Assembly: GCA_022414725.1 (NCBI GenBank)
Contig: CM039462.1
Location: 55,426,624 to 55,490,623, forward strand
Reading direction: 5' to 3'
Source: Microglena sp. YARC
Taxonomy: Eukaryota > Chlorophyta > Chlorophyceae > Chlamydomonadales > Chlamydomonadaceae
DNA length: 64,000 bases
A program made the translations under genes and the position numbers. Below the pieces are notes generated by a model. That model ran no database searches, had not been told where the DNA came from, and worked only from the letters and a program-made list of their open reading frames with translations. This document shows positions 1 to 11,000 of this stretch, piece by piece. Each line of letters begins with the position of its first letter. Within the stretch, counting starts at the first letter, position 1.

Positions 1-266
1 GTATAGGACGACGCCCTCACCGAGACCCACACAGTGCTGTATTGATCTCAGACGATCAATTTGTCTACGACCCCAGCTTAAGAGAAGCTCCTGTCGTCGA
101 ACATTGCCGCTTGGCAAAGTTCAATCCCCGGTAATCCGCTGGATCCCTTTGGATCGCCGATTCCCACACACACTCCATCCCCCCTTCCCCTGCCCCGCCC
201 TCGTAACTCCCCCTATCCCAACACTCCGACCTACAACGCCAAGACTCCTACACAGAAGACCTCACC

Positions 267-3233
267 ATGCAACCTCAACGTATATTCACCGGCAACAACC
301 TCTACACCTGGCGCTGCGCCAGGCAGCATATACTCCTCGCCCTCAAATCAGATAGGGACACCATTGCCGTTGCATTCGACTGCCAACAGGCGGTGGTCGC
401 TGGCGAGCCTGCCGACTCTGATGGTTACCCTGCTGATGACATTACTTACCCTGTTGTTGCGGGTGCTGATCCAGCTGTTCCAGCTCGTGGTGTCCCCACC
501 AGGATCTCCACCTGGAAGAACAACAAGGCCTTCAAGATCATCATAGATCATGTATCAGATGCGATCCAGCAGGCCATTCATGCTAACACAGATATGGCCA
601 CTAGAGCTTTCAGGTTTCTGGATGCCCTGTACTCTGAGGAAGGCAGCAGGCTAGAACACACCACCCTGACTGCCATACTTGGAATCCGTATGACTTCCAC
701 TGAATCCCTGCAGACATACCTCTCTAGGGCAGCTGATATGTATTCTCAGATTCCCAAGATTCAAAACCTCCACATCGTCTCTACCAGCACCTTTCTCAAC
801 CTTATTGTCAAGGGACTGAACTCCCGCCCTAAATATGATGGGTATATCAATCAATTCAACCCCACAGCTATCACCACTTTTGCTATGCTCCAAAGCGCTA
901 TCTTCAACTGGTGCTTAGTGAAGCAAGTTGACCCTGCACCATCTCCTGAAGAGGCTGAGATGGCAGCTGCAGCTTACAGAGCCAGGAAGCTATTCAACAG
1001 CAAGCACCTCCAATTCAGAGACAGGACTATCTCCTACAAGAAGATGACCTGCTGGAACTGTGAGGGAATAGGCCATAGCTCCAGAGACTGCACCAGTGAG
1101 GACACTGACCTGGCTTTCAAGCCAGCTGACTCAGATGAAGCTGACCACGGATCTAAGTCACCTCCCAAGAACAGATTAGGAGATGACAAGGACCCTGACG
1201 ACAAGAAGACTCCCAAGAAGACCAGTGACAGGAGACGCCTAAGAAGATACCCAAGCAGGGGACGCCATGCCCACGTTGCTGATGGTGATCAGTCCACCTC
1301 CACCTCCAACTCTGACAGTGAGGGTGAAGAACACAACTTCCTGTCCCTGGCACTGGATGAAGACAACCTCCAGCCCATGAGATTTGCTACACCAACCAGA
1401 GGCAAGTCTGTTTCATTTGCCTTGCCAACTGACCCCCTGGCTAATACAGCATTCTTTGGACAAATAAGTGCTGATGATGAATGCACTATAGAAGATGATG
1501 GAGAAGTTTTCCAGGCAGCACTGCAGACAGAATGGATCATAGATACTGCTGCACACTCTCATGCAACCAGTAGCATCTCCCATCTGCATGACATTCAGGA
1601 CCTCCCACAGCCTATTAGGCTGCAGCTGGCAGATCAAGACTCTCCACCTATCTTCTGCAAGCAGATAGGGAAGGCCAAGATCAAGGGCCATGGCAGGACT
1701 CTGATCATCCTGAACAATGTACTTCTTGCTGACTGCAACATGCCCAACATCATTAGCATTCATGCAGCCACCAGCCTGTGCCCAGACCTCCAAGTTCACC
1801 TATCCAAGACCCAAGCCATACTCTCCATCCCAAGACCATCTGGTACCAAGCTGCTCCTCTCATGCCCCAAAAGGCATGGACTCTACCATACCCAAACTTC
1901 ACCAGACACTACCAGTAATCCCTCTATCCCTGTGGGTCCTCCCATTGCCTACATCATGATGGTCACCAAGACTCCATCAACTCAAACTGGCTCTGAGAAA
2001 GGGCAGTACCCACCCACTCATGAGACCTCCCCCAGTAGAGCTGATCAAGTATGCAAGGATCTCCCCTCTACTTCTGCTCCACCTGCACCCCACACTGCTT
2101 CTGAGACAGGGCGGTACCCACCCACTCATGTGGAGGCAGACCAAGACCTCAAGGACTCCCCCTCCATTTCTGCTCCATCTGCACCCCACACTGCTTCTGA
2201 GATAGGGCAGTACCCACCCACTCATGTGGAGGCAGACCAAGACCTCCAGGACCATCCCCCTCCTATCTGCCAGTACCATTCCCCTTCCATTGCAGGCAAT
2301 CTGGAAGACACTGCTGATGATACTGACAGTGATGACATGCCAGAGCTCATCCATCCGGAGGTACACAAGCACCAGGATGACCCTGGACTAGGAGTAGATG
2401 ACCCTCCAGACACCACTCCAGCTCTCCAACAACAGCTGGACAACCTGAACCTACAAAAAGCCAGAGCAGAGATGGAACTCCTCAGTGACCAGATCAGGAC
2501 CAACTATGAGGAATATGATGGCCCCATAGATGGGGACGGACCACTCAAGCCATCTGATCTGGACACAGTAACTACCTGGGACCAATGGATACTGGTCAAC
2601 AGGTCACCAGACATTGGACTACCACTGGGAGAAGTTAATCAGAATGTCAACCACATCCACTTCTCCAACAACTCCAGCCTTAGCCTCACACGATTTGGAT
2701 GCACCTTACACCACCTGAACAGCAGGCCTGCTTCACCAGCTTTCAACATCAAGCCAAGGCCTCCACTATCCAAACTCATCACAACCTTCACCAGCAGGTT
2801 CCCGACCCTGCTGACTTCTGAAAAGGAACAGTTCCCACACAGACCAATGCACAAGGAGCCATCTGATGCCTGCAGCCCTATCATCAAGCACAATAGCAGA
2901 CTCCAGCAAATGGTGCAAGCCTACCCAACTGTTTCTACTACAGCCAGACCCACTCTGCAGTGGGCCATCTGCCTTCAAGCTGCCATGGTCAATGCACATG
3001 CCCACACACTCTCATTCAGACCAAAGATGATCATGGACCCCAGGAGCTGTGCCCATCATGGAGGCAAAGTGCTATGTGTCAACCACCTCAGCATGAACTG
3101 GAGCCCCATGGACTTCACCTTTATCAACATCCTTACCCCCCCCAGCCTAGCTCCCAAGTCATTTGACCAGTTCTTTGCCCAGATCTGCCAGCAACTTGAT
3201 CTTGATGGTTTCCCCAGCAAGCCAGGCACTTAA
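267..3233 (+). CDS. gag: Copia-type Gag polyprotein with zinc knuckle and retropepsin-like motif
   Basis: The 988-residue ORF opens at the ATG in CTCACCATGC and stops at TAA. Residues about 1-220 look like the helical UBN2/DUF4219-type Gag of copia elements, with a FTGNNLYTW start. Residues 262-275 are a CCHC zinc knuckle, CWNCEGIGHSSRDC, which in this family binds the element RNA. A protease-like WIIDTAAHSH motif starts near residue 423; copia proteases usually have D-S/T-G-A, so the glycine is replaced by alanine here and activity is doubtful. Residues about 575-670 carry three proline-rich tandem repeats built around QYPPTH/RYPPTH. The last 300 residues match nothing I recognise and contain no integrase or reverse transcriptase motifs. 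The long frame is uninterrupted, so the copy may be young. Gag identity is well supported; the protease call is weaker. Confidence 0.75.
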   Translation: MQPQRIFTGNNLYTWRCARQHILLALKSDRDTIAVAFDCQQAVVAGEPADSDGYPADDITYPVVAGADPAVPARGVPTRISTWKNNKAFKIIIDHVSDAIQQAIHANTDMATRAFRFLDALYSEEGSRLEHTTLTAILGIRMTSTESLQTYLSRAADMYSQIPKIQNLHIVSTSTFLNLIVKGLNSRPKYDGYINQFNPTAITTFAMLQSAIFNWCLVKQVDPAPSPEEAEMAAAAYRARKLFNSKHLQFRDRTISYKKMTCWNCEGIGHSSRDCTSEDTDLAFKPADSDEADHGSKSPPKNRLGDDKDPDDKKTPKKTSDRRRLRRYPSRGRHAHVADGDQSTSTSNSDSEGEEHNFLSLALDEDNLQPMRFATPTRGKSVSFALPTDPLANTAFFGQISADDECTIEDDGEVFQAALQTEWIIDTAAHSHATSSISHLHDIQDLPQPIRLQLADQDSPPIFCKQIGKAKIKGHGRTLIILNNVLLADCNMPNIISIHAATSLCPDLQVHLSKTQAILSIPRPSGTKLLLSCPKRHGLYHTQTSPDTTSNPSIPVGPPIAYIMMVTKTPSTQTGSEKGQYPPTHETSPSRADQVCKDLPSTSAPPAPHTASETGRYPPTHVEADQDLKDSPSISAPSAPHTASEIGQYPPTHVEADQDLQDHPPPICQYHSPSIAGNLEDTADDTDSDDMPELIHPEVHKHQDDPGLGVDDPPDTTPALQQQLDNLNLQKARAEMELLSDQIRTNYEEYDGPIDGDGPLKPSDLDTVTTWDQWILVNRSPDIGLPLGEVNQNVNHIHFSNNSSLSLTRFGCTLHHLNSRPASPAFNIKPRPPLSKLITTFTSRFPTLLTSEKEQFPHRPMHKEPSDACSPIIKHNSRLQQMVQAYPTVSTTARPTLQWAICLQAAMVNAHAHTLSFRPKMIMDPRSCAHHGGKVLCVNHLSMNWSPMDFTFINILTPPSLAPKSFDQFFAQICQQLDLDGFPSKPGT

Positions 3234-3873
3234 TTTCAGTTACAAACATTGCTCTTCATCTGTTGGAATAGACTTGAACACTCTAGATTTTTTTAAGACT
3301 ACCTGCCTACTGTACTGCCCCATGTACTTCCACAGGCAGCACCCCTTCTTAATCTAGGATTGTTCTAATCTCTCCATGATGTCTTTGCTTTAATTTAGGA
3401 ACACCTAATGTAGCTCACCCAAATTATGGGGGGACTAGTCCAGACATCATGTCTAAAGACAAATACTCTAGTCTCGAATCATGCCACTTCTCGTAACCAA
3501 GGATATCTTCACAAGCCTTAACCAAGCCTGGACTTTCCTTCCCAAGCTTCCCAGCAGTCTCCCTGCAGCCTATCTGCAGCCCTCTGCAGAACTTAGTCCA
3601 GCCCCACGGCAGCCTATCTGCTCTAGCCTGCAGCCTACCTGCAGTTTCCTTACACCTTCTCAGCAGCCTCTCTGCCACCTAGCCTGCAGCTTACCTGCAG
3701 CGTTCCTTACCTAGACAGCTACCCCAGAAGACTGACATTTCTTTGAAGACCCCTGCTAAAGTGATTCCTCCCTTTCAGCTACTAGAAATTCCCAAAGTCT
3801 CCCTAGCTTTTATATTTTAATTTTCTTATGCCCCTCAGTTAATTCCAGGAATTCTTGAGCTCAAGAATACCTT
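3234..3873 (+). other. 3' noncoding part of the copia-like element with CTGCAG-rich repeats
   Basis: No ORF of note. Between about 3540 and 3715 a short motif of the type CAGCCTATCTGCAG is repeated imperfectly about eight times. The remainder is AT-rich sequence leading into the polypurine tract. Confidence 0.5.
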
Positions 3874-3886
3874 GAATTGGGGGGGG
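3874..3886 (+). promoter_or_regulatory. Polypurine tract of the LTR element
   Basis: GAATT followed by eight G lies directly before the TG that starts the LTR. This is the expected site for plus-strand priming in reverse transcription. The call rests on position and composition. Confidence 0.6.
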
Positions 3887-4985
3887 TGTTATTGACTGAT
3901 TTATATATCAGTCTCTGAGTCGGCATAATGCACACCGGTACCTTTCCCTCCTGGTACCGCGTTGCCTGCCGCCAGGCCACAGGCTAGCTGTGGCCTGCAC
4001 GTGACTGCAGTACCCTGCAGTACACATCTCTATTCTATATGATTGCGCCTGTTGCGCTTAATAGCATCTTCTTTTCTATCGAGCCTATGCCGTTGTAACA
4101 ATCTTACATTCACATACGAAGCCTATGATCAATTTATGTTATTGTCCAATATCAGCATCAATTGCGGTTCACTCGATCGTTTTATGTCTTGGTGACTACT
4201 ACTGTACTTCCTTAGAACTATAGCTGTAGATAGTAACTGCTTCTCTGTACGGTAACAGCTTCCTGCTGTAGACTGTGTCATCCTTCATAACACGGTGACA
4301 GCTTCCTGTAGGCTGCGTCCCCTGGTCCCCTGACATGCGCTGCATAGCCTGTACCCTGATTAGGTTCCAGGCTCCCGCCCCTTCCACCGCTGGTGTCTTA
4401 TGTGGTTCCCCAGTCCCTTTAATTATTCTCATCTCCGTGTATAGATTGGCGCGTTTGACCGTGCAAGCATCTGTCCACTTTCGAAGTGTTTAAGCTGATA
4501 TCTGCTGCGTCGGACACTAAGTTGGCATAGTGCACGCGTGGTCCTGGTGCTCCAGGACCCGGGTTGCCTGCCGCCAGGCCATAGGCTAGCTATGGCCTGC
4601 ACGTGTCTTCATAATCTTCTTGGAGACTTCCTTTTCTATGTAGCCGCACGAGTTGCGATGTTAAGCTATCTGCTCCTTCAGTCTTCACTGTGTACTACAC
4701 TAGTAACGACTCTATCGATTGAAAGGTTATGGGCCCGACCGCTACCCGCAGACAGCGCCCCTGCGCCCATGCCAAGTGGATCTTCAGCCCTGCACAAGGT
4801 GACAGTTTTCCCTCAGACTAGCTCGACGGCTTGAGTACTGCTTTTGGCCCTGGATTGCCTACGTGTTCACGTGAGGAATCTAACCTGCGCTGCCTCGCCT
4901 ACTGCCCACACAACTCTCCCGTTGTCTCTACCATCCGTCCAAGAGGAAACGTAAACGCAGTCCAGGAGTCTGAGTAGATCTTTGA
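3887..4985 (+). mobile_element. 3' LTR of the copia-like element (right end approximate)
   Basis: It starts TGTTATTGACTG right after the polypurine tract. It contains two diverged internal copies of a roughly 95-bp module (about 3912-4005 and 4508-4603) sharing GGCATAATGCAC and a CTAGCTGTGGCCTGCACG core. A third copy stands alone at 41413-41509. The right border was not resolved; no matching CA terminus or target duplication is visible before the poly-C run at 5078. Confidence 0.5.
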
Positions 4986-5076
4986 CGTGAGTTGTACACT
5001 CATCAGATCACACACAGCGTTGCGCAATCCTCCAAGATTGCTTGTGCCACGGAGATTCAACCCTGCACACCCTCGT

Positions 5077-5077
<1 letters not shown>

Positions 5078-5120
<43 letters not shown>
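5078..5120 (+). repeat. Poly(dC) tract, 43 nt
   Basis: Uninterrupted run of 43 C. It stands where about 165 bp of the transposon's left end should be, judged by the inverted copy at 60441. Confidence 0.95.
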
Positions 5121-5121
<1 letters not shown>

Positions 5122-5280
5122 AACTGGATTCATCCCCAAAGCCTTTTACGAAGCCTATGTAGCAAATTACGAGCTGGATTCATCCCAAATTGGAACGAAT
5201 TCCCCCCAAATCCCGGGGAATTCGGAACTAAGCTTCGTAATACATAGTACCCTGTACCGAAAACCCAATAATTCCAAGTC

Positions 5281-5862
5281 AAGACTCACTGACTCACTGA
5301 CTCCCTAACTGATTGACTCACCGACTTACTAACTCAATGACTCACTGTCTCACTGGCTCACTAGCTCACTAGCTCCCTGAATGATTGACTCACTGTCTCA
5401 CTGACTCTCTGTCTCCCTGGCTCACTGACTGATTGACTCACTGACTCATTGACTCACTGACTCTCTAACCCACTGACTCACTGACCCACTGACTCACTAA
5501 CTCACTGGCTCACTGGCTCACTGACTCTCTGACTCAATGACTCACTGACTCATTGGCTCACTGAATCACTGACTCACTGACTGATTGACTCACTGACTCT
5601 CTAACTCACTAACTCACTGACTGATTGACTCACTGACTCTCTAACTCACTGACTGATTTACTCACCGACTCACTGACTTACTGACTCACTGACTCACTGA
5701 CTCACTGACTCACGAAATGACTCATCGACTAACTGACTCACTGACTCACTGATCAGTTAGTCATGACTCACTGACTCACTGACTCACTAACTCACAGACT
5801 CAAAGACTCATAGACTCACTGAATCACTGACTGATTGAGTCACTAACTCATTGACTGATTAA
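5281..5862 (+). repeat. Degenerate 8-bp array (ACTCACTG)n inside the TIR transposon
   Basis: Alternating ACTC and ACTG tetramers with frequent GATTG and AACTC variants continue for nearly 600 bp. The reverse complement is the array at 59515-60070 in the other copy. Confidence 0.9.
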
Positions 5863-6412
5863 GGGCGCCTGGTGGCGCGTCCCGAATGAAATGAATTAAA
5901 TCCTCAATTCAGTTTATTTTAATTAATTTTATTTTAATTTTATTGAATGTTGTTTTATTTTAATTCGATTTTATTCGTTTCATTTTAATTTAATTCACGT
6001 GATTTGGATGAATGCAATTGCTTTATTTTTTGTCAATTCGAATAGGATTAAATTAAATTAAATTTGATGTAATTGAATTTCATTGAATCGATGGATGTTG
6101 CACCTTTGTTGGTTAAAAAGTGACGAAAATGAGAGTTTTTGAAGGGTTGTTGGATTTTAAGCAGTGCTGAACGTTCATGCAATGCGCATTTGTAGATTGG
6201 CTTTATTTTTAAGAATTTGATACAAGAAAATGAGACCAATCAGGAGTCTGGTTGATTTTAAGAAATTTTACAAGGTATTTCACGTTTGGGCCCAGCCCAG
6301 ACGTGAACGGTACGTCCCGTCCTACTGAACGGGTTTTTGGCCAGCGGCAGGTGGCGTGGATTGCTCCTACCCCCGCCCGGTGGGCCCCCGCCCTGCCCCT
6401 GCCCCCGCCCCC

Positions 6413-6486
6413 GCACACGCACACGCACACGCACACGCACACGCACACGCACACGCAGTCACGCACACGCAGTCACGCACACGCAC
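6413..6486 (+). repeat. (CACACG)n microsatellite
   Basis: Hexamer CACACG repeated about twelve times with two CAGT interruptions. It follows a C-rich stretch and precedes the second 8-bp array. Confidence 0.9.
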
Positions 6487-6518
6487 GGCCATGGGGTGGG
6501 GTCCGTGGGCTTATTATA

Positions 6519-7530
6519 GGAACTGACTCACAGAATCACTGAATCACTGAATCAATGTCTCACTGACTGATTGACTGATTAACTGATTGCCTCACTGCCT
6601 CACTGACTGATTGACTCACTAACTCACTGACTCACTGACGCAATGACACATTAACACACTGAATCACTGATTCACTGACTCACAAACTCACTGACTCACT
6701 GCCTCACTAACTCACAGACTCACTGACTCACTGACTCACAGACTCACTTACTCACAGACTTACTGAATCACTGACTGATTGAGTCACTCACTCACTGGCT
6801 CACTGACTCACTGGATCACTGAATCACTGTCTCACTGACACACCGACTCATTGTCTCACTGACTCACTGATTGATTGACTCACCGACTCATTGAGTCACT
6901 GACTCACTGACTGATTGACTCATTGACTCACTGACTCAATGACTCAATGACACATTGACACACTGACTCACTGATTCACTGACTCACATACTCACCGACT
7001 CACTAACCTACAGGCTCACAGACTCACTTACTCACAGACTCACTGAATCACTGACTGATTGAGTCACTCACTCACTGACTCAATGAATTATTGTCTCACT
7101 TACTCACTGATTCATTGTCTCACTGACTCACTGATTGATTGACTCACTGACTCATTGAGTCACTGACTCACTAACTGATTGACTCACTAACTCATTGCCT
7201 CGCTGACTCAATGTCACAATGGCACACTAACACACTGAATCACTGACTCATAGACTCACTGACTCACTGACTCACTAACACACAGACTCACAGACTCACT
7301 GGCTCACTTAATAGTTGAAGCACTGTCTCACAGAATCACTGACTGGTTGTCTCACAGACTCACTGACTGATTGTCTCACGGACTCACTGATGATCGATTA
7401 ACTCACTAACGCATTGAGTCACTAATTCACTTACTGATTGACTCACTGACTCAATGACTCAATGACTGAATGACACACTGACACACTGAGTCACTGACTC
7501 ACTAACTCACTGACTTGCTGAATGCCCCTC
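6519..7530 (+). repeat. Second (ACTCACTG)n array, about 1 kb
   Basis: The unit is the same as in the array at 5281 and equally degenerate. It lies in the part that is absent from the complete transposon copy at 58-60 kb, so it is either a secondary duplication or part of inserted DNA. Confidence 0.9.
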
Positions 7531-7734
7531 CACACTACAGCTCTACATACACTACAGCTAACTCCAGCCAAGCGAAGAAGCACATCCCCTAAACTCCGGT
7601 AACCAGCCCTATTAGATAACTGCCCTCTTGTTATCTTTTTTTAGATAGCTATGCCTCTCTTTCTTGTAACTAACCGAACCCCCAAGCCCATCTTCCTTCC
7701 CATCTCTATCCGCATACTGCACAATCACAATCAT

Positions 7735-9235
7735 AGCATGGAAAGAGTTCAACATGGTCGGCCGACAAGATTGGCGTGGGTTACACCCCTGCTGGGCAGG
7801 CACCAGGACATAATATTGGGTTATGACTTCCCAATGCCTCAATGGTTTGATCCCAGACTGTGCATGTGGTTCAATTAAAATTATTATGGGATATAACCAA
7901 GAGGAAAAGAGAAGAGAAAGAGTTTGGACATAATTTTACACCGTCGAATGACGGGATTATTTAGCGTGGGTTACACCCCTGCTGGGCAGGCACCAGGACA
8001 TAATATTGGGTTATGACTTCCCAAGGCCTCAATGGTTTGATCTCAGACTGTGCATGTGGTTAAATAATGATTATTATGAGCTATAGCCAAGAGGAAAAGA
8101 GAAGAGAAAGAGTTTGGAAAGAATTTGACACCGTCAGATGACAGGATTAGTGAGGGTTACACCCCTGCTGGGCAGGCACTAGGACATAAGCGTGGGTTTT
8201 GTCTTCCCAAGGCCTCAATGGTTTGATCTTAGACTGTGCATGTGGTTAAATAATAATTATTCTGGGCTATGACCAAGAGGAAAAGAGAAGACAAAGAGTT
8301 TGGACAGAATTCGAAATCGTCGAATGACAGGATTATTTAGCGTGGGTTACACCCCTGCTGGGCAGGCACCAGGACATAATATTGGGTTATGACTTCCCAA
8401 TGCCTCAATGGTTTGATCCCAGACTGTGCATGTGGTTCAATTAAAATTATTATGGGATATGGCCAAGAGGAAAAGAGAAGAGAAAGAGTTTGGAAAGAAT
8501 TTGACACCGTCGAATGACGGGATTATTTAGCGTGGGTTACACCCCTGCTGGGCAGGCACCAGGACATAATATTGGGTTATGACTTCCCAAGGCCTCAATG
8601 GTTTGATCTCAGACTGTGCATGTGGTTAAATAATAATTATTATGAGCTATAGCCAAGAGGAAAAGAGAAGAGAAAGAGTTTGGAAAGAATTTGACACCGT
8701 CAGATGACAGGATTAGTGAGGGTTACACCCCTGCTGGGCAGGCACAAGGACATAATCGTGGGTTTTGACTTCCCAAGGCCTCAATGGTTTGATCTTAGAC
8801 TGTGCATGTGGTTAAATAATAATTATTCTGGGCTATGGCCAAGAGGAAAAGAGAAGACAAAGAGTTTGGACAGAATTCGACACCGTCGAATGACAGGATT
8901 ATTTAGCGTGGGTTACACCCCTGCTGGGCAGGCACCAGGACATAATCTTGGGTTATGACTTCCCAATGCCTCAATGGTTTGATCTCAGACTGTGCATGTG
9001 GTTCAATTAAAATTATTATGGGATATGGCCAAGAGGAAAAGAGAAGAGAAAGAGTTTGGACAGAATTCGACACCGTCGAATGACAGGATCATTAGCGTGG
9101 GTTACACCCCTGCTGGGCAGGCACCAGGACATAATATTGGGTTATGACTTCCCAATGCCTCAATGGTTTGATCTCAGACTGTGTATGTGGTTAAATAATG
9201 ATTATTATGAGCTATGGACAAGAGTGCGGAGGTTC
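7735..9235 (+). repeat. 189-bp satellite with three-monomer higher-order repeat (about 566 bp)
   Basis: Eight monomers share GGGTTACACCCCTGCTGGGC; their TTACACCCCT anchors lie at 7781, 7971, 8157, 8347, 8537, 8723, 8913 and 9102. Spacings are 190, 186, 190, 190, 186, 190 and 189. Monomers fall into three types: A ends TCAATTAAAATTATTATGGG, B has TTATTATGAGCTATAG, and C is 186 bp with GATCTTAGAC and TTATTCTGGG. The order is A-B-C-A-B-C-A-B. Corresponding types are more alike than neighbours. Each unit ends with an AAGAGGAAAAGAGAAG purine block. Confidence 0.9.
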
Positions 9236-10476
9236 CCGGTATTGTTTAAACGTATGACACTGGGGGTCCAGAGGGGGCGAAAGCGAAAAGAATAGAGAAA
9301 AGTTTGGAAAGAGTCCGACACAGTAGGATGATAGGATTACCGTGGCCCCCCCACCGACCCCAACCCTCCTGCGTCCTAGCTGTCAACTTAGATCGGTTAT
9401 TCAATTTGTCGCGGCAAAACCCTCCGCCCCCCCCCCCCCCCCCCCCCCCCCCAACCCTCCTCGTCGTTCAAATTTCCAACAAGACACCATCTAGATCTGC
9501 GAAATGGCAGACGATTGCGTGCGCCTTCTAAACAATGCTTCGCATTTCTGAACCAAACCACTACTGCTTTACTCCTGCACAGAGCCGCTGTCTTCAACCA
9601 TGCTACCTGTTGGACCATATTCAATTCGTCGATTAGTACACAGCTTTACTTGGGCGAATGTCATGCTTTAAGGCAAGCCGATTGAGTGTTGCAATCAAGT
9701 GTTGCGGATGGAGAGGGAGGATTCGAATGCCGCGTGTAGTTGCGCAGGTTTGAAAGTTGAAGGTTTGAATCGCTGCTGGTCCTTTCTTGACTGATTTTCT
9801 TGCAATCGTTTTTCTGACGCGGAACAGTAATGCTAACGACCCGATCCAATGCTCATAATGTCCAGGCCAAGGTCGACAAGCAATCCATGACTCAGACGCC
9901 GAACCTGCGGCTCAGCCGCTTGCTTGGTTGCTGCAACCTGGTCCACCTCCACATGCAATGGCCGTACCTCCTCCAGGCCAACCTCCTGCACTCACACCTG
10001 CTGCTGTTGCCCTACCTCCTCCCCTCCCCCAACTTCCTGCACTCCCACCTGTTGCTGTCCATGATGCGCCCACCTCATGTGTTCAGGGCACCAGTACATC
10101 CTAGCTGATTACTCCCAGCTGTTGCATCAGAGGTACGAGGTGCCTCCGTCCTTGTTTGTCAATTAAATGCCTGCTTGCCTACATGCTTGCTCGCTTTGTT
10201 ACCTGCTTGCCTGCTTGAATTCTCTCTGCTGCCTGCCTGCTTCACACCTGCATTCATGCCTATGTACCTCCATGATTGACAAATGCCTGCCTGTTGTCTG
10301 ATTATTGACACCTGCCTGTTAACTAGGTTCCTGCTCCTAACGCAAGCGACGACAAGAGGTGCGTGTATGTATCTTGAAGACAATGGGAGAACAACACGAA
10401 GAAGTCTCCCCTGACTAGGCTACACAGTGGCAATATGTTGTTATAGAACCAACACATGTGAGTATATCTGAACCAT
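9236..10476. other. Spacer with poly(dC) and no clear gene
   Basis: It holds a 26-nt poly(dC) run (9427-9452), a proline/alanine-rich open patch on the plus strand around 9890-10110 that might be an exon of something unrecognised, and imperfect CTGCTTGC repeats at 10155-10340. Nothing else can be supported. Confidence 0.4.
9427..9452 (+). repeat. Poly(dC) tract, 26 nt
   Basis: Uninterrupted run of C within the spacer after the satellite. Confidence 0.95.
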
Positions 10477-11000
10477 ATGTCTTGTATGCTGTACCATATG
10501 TCATGTACGCTGCACCATTTGTCTTGTAGGTTGAACCATCTGTCTTGTACGCTGCACCATTTGTCGTGTATGCTGAACCATTTGTCTTGTACGTTGCACC
10601 ATATGTCTCATATGCTGCACCAATGTGTCTTGTATGCTGCACCTGTGTCTTGTATGCTGCACCTGTGTCTTGTATGCTGCACCATTTGGCTTGTATGCAG
10701 CATGATTTGCCTTGCTGCACCATGTGTCTTGTATGCTGCGCCATGTGTCGTGTATGCTGCACCATCTGTCTTGTATGCTACACCATGTGTCTTGTACGCT
10801 GCACCATTTGTCTTGTACGTTGCACCGTATGTCTTGTATGCTGCACCATCTGTCTTGTATGCTGCACCATGTGTCATGTATGCTGCACCATCTGTCTTGT
10901 TCTGCACCATGTGTCTTGTACGCTGCACCATTTGTCTTGTACATTGCACTGTATGTCTTGTATGTTGCACCATGTGTCTTGTATGCTGCACCATCTATCT
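10477..11000 (+). repeat. 21-bp minisatellite inside the TIR transposon
   Basis: About 25 copies of a unit like GCACCATGTGTCTTGTATGCT. Variants are mostly substitutions that keep the 21-bp period, so long but meaningless ORFs appear in several frames on both strands. The reverse-complement array of about 12 copies lies at 59100-59350 in the other transposon copy. Confidence 0.9.

Larger units (their letters stand above)
1..4985 (+). mobile_element. Copia-like LTR retrotransposon without pol (5' LTR lies outside the window)
   Basis: The window opens in the leader of an LTR element. Positions 1-266 hold no coding signal and precede a 988-codon gag-protease ORF. About 650 bp of noncoding sequence follows, then a run of eight G that acts as polypurine tract, then a TG-initiated LTR at 3887. 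No integrase, reverse transcriptase or RNase H is found between the ORF and the LTR in any frame. This suggests a gag-only element that would rely on enzymes from a relative. The right end is approximate because I could not find the terminal CA or a target duplication. Modules from its LTR recur at 41413-41509. Confidence 0.65.

Noticed and set aside
6200..6500. Arg/Val- or Thr/His-rich frames near 6.4 kb
   Set aside because: They are translations of the CACACG microsatellite.
7735..9235. CRISPR-like regular repeats
   Set aside because: Monomers are contiguous with no unique spacers, and the genome is eukaryotic. The same applies to the 21-bp, 46-bp and 68-bp arrays.
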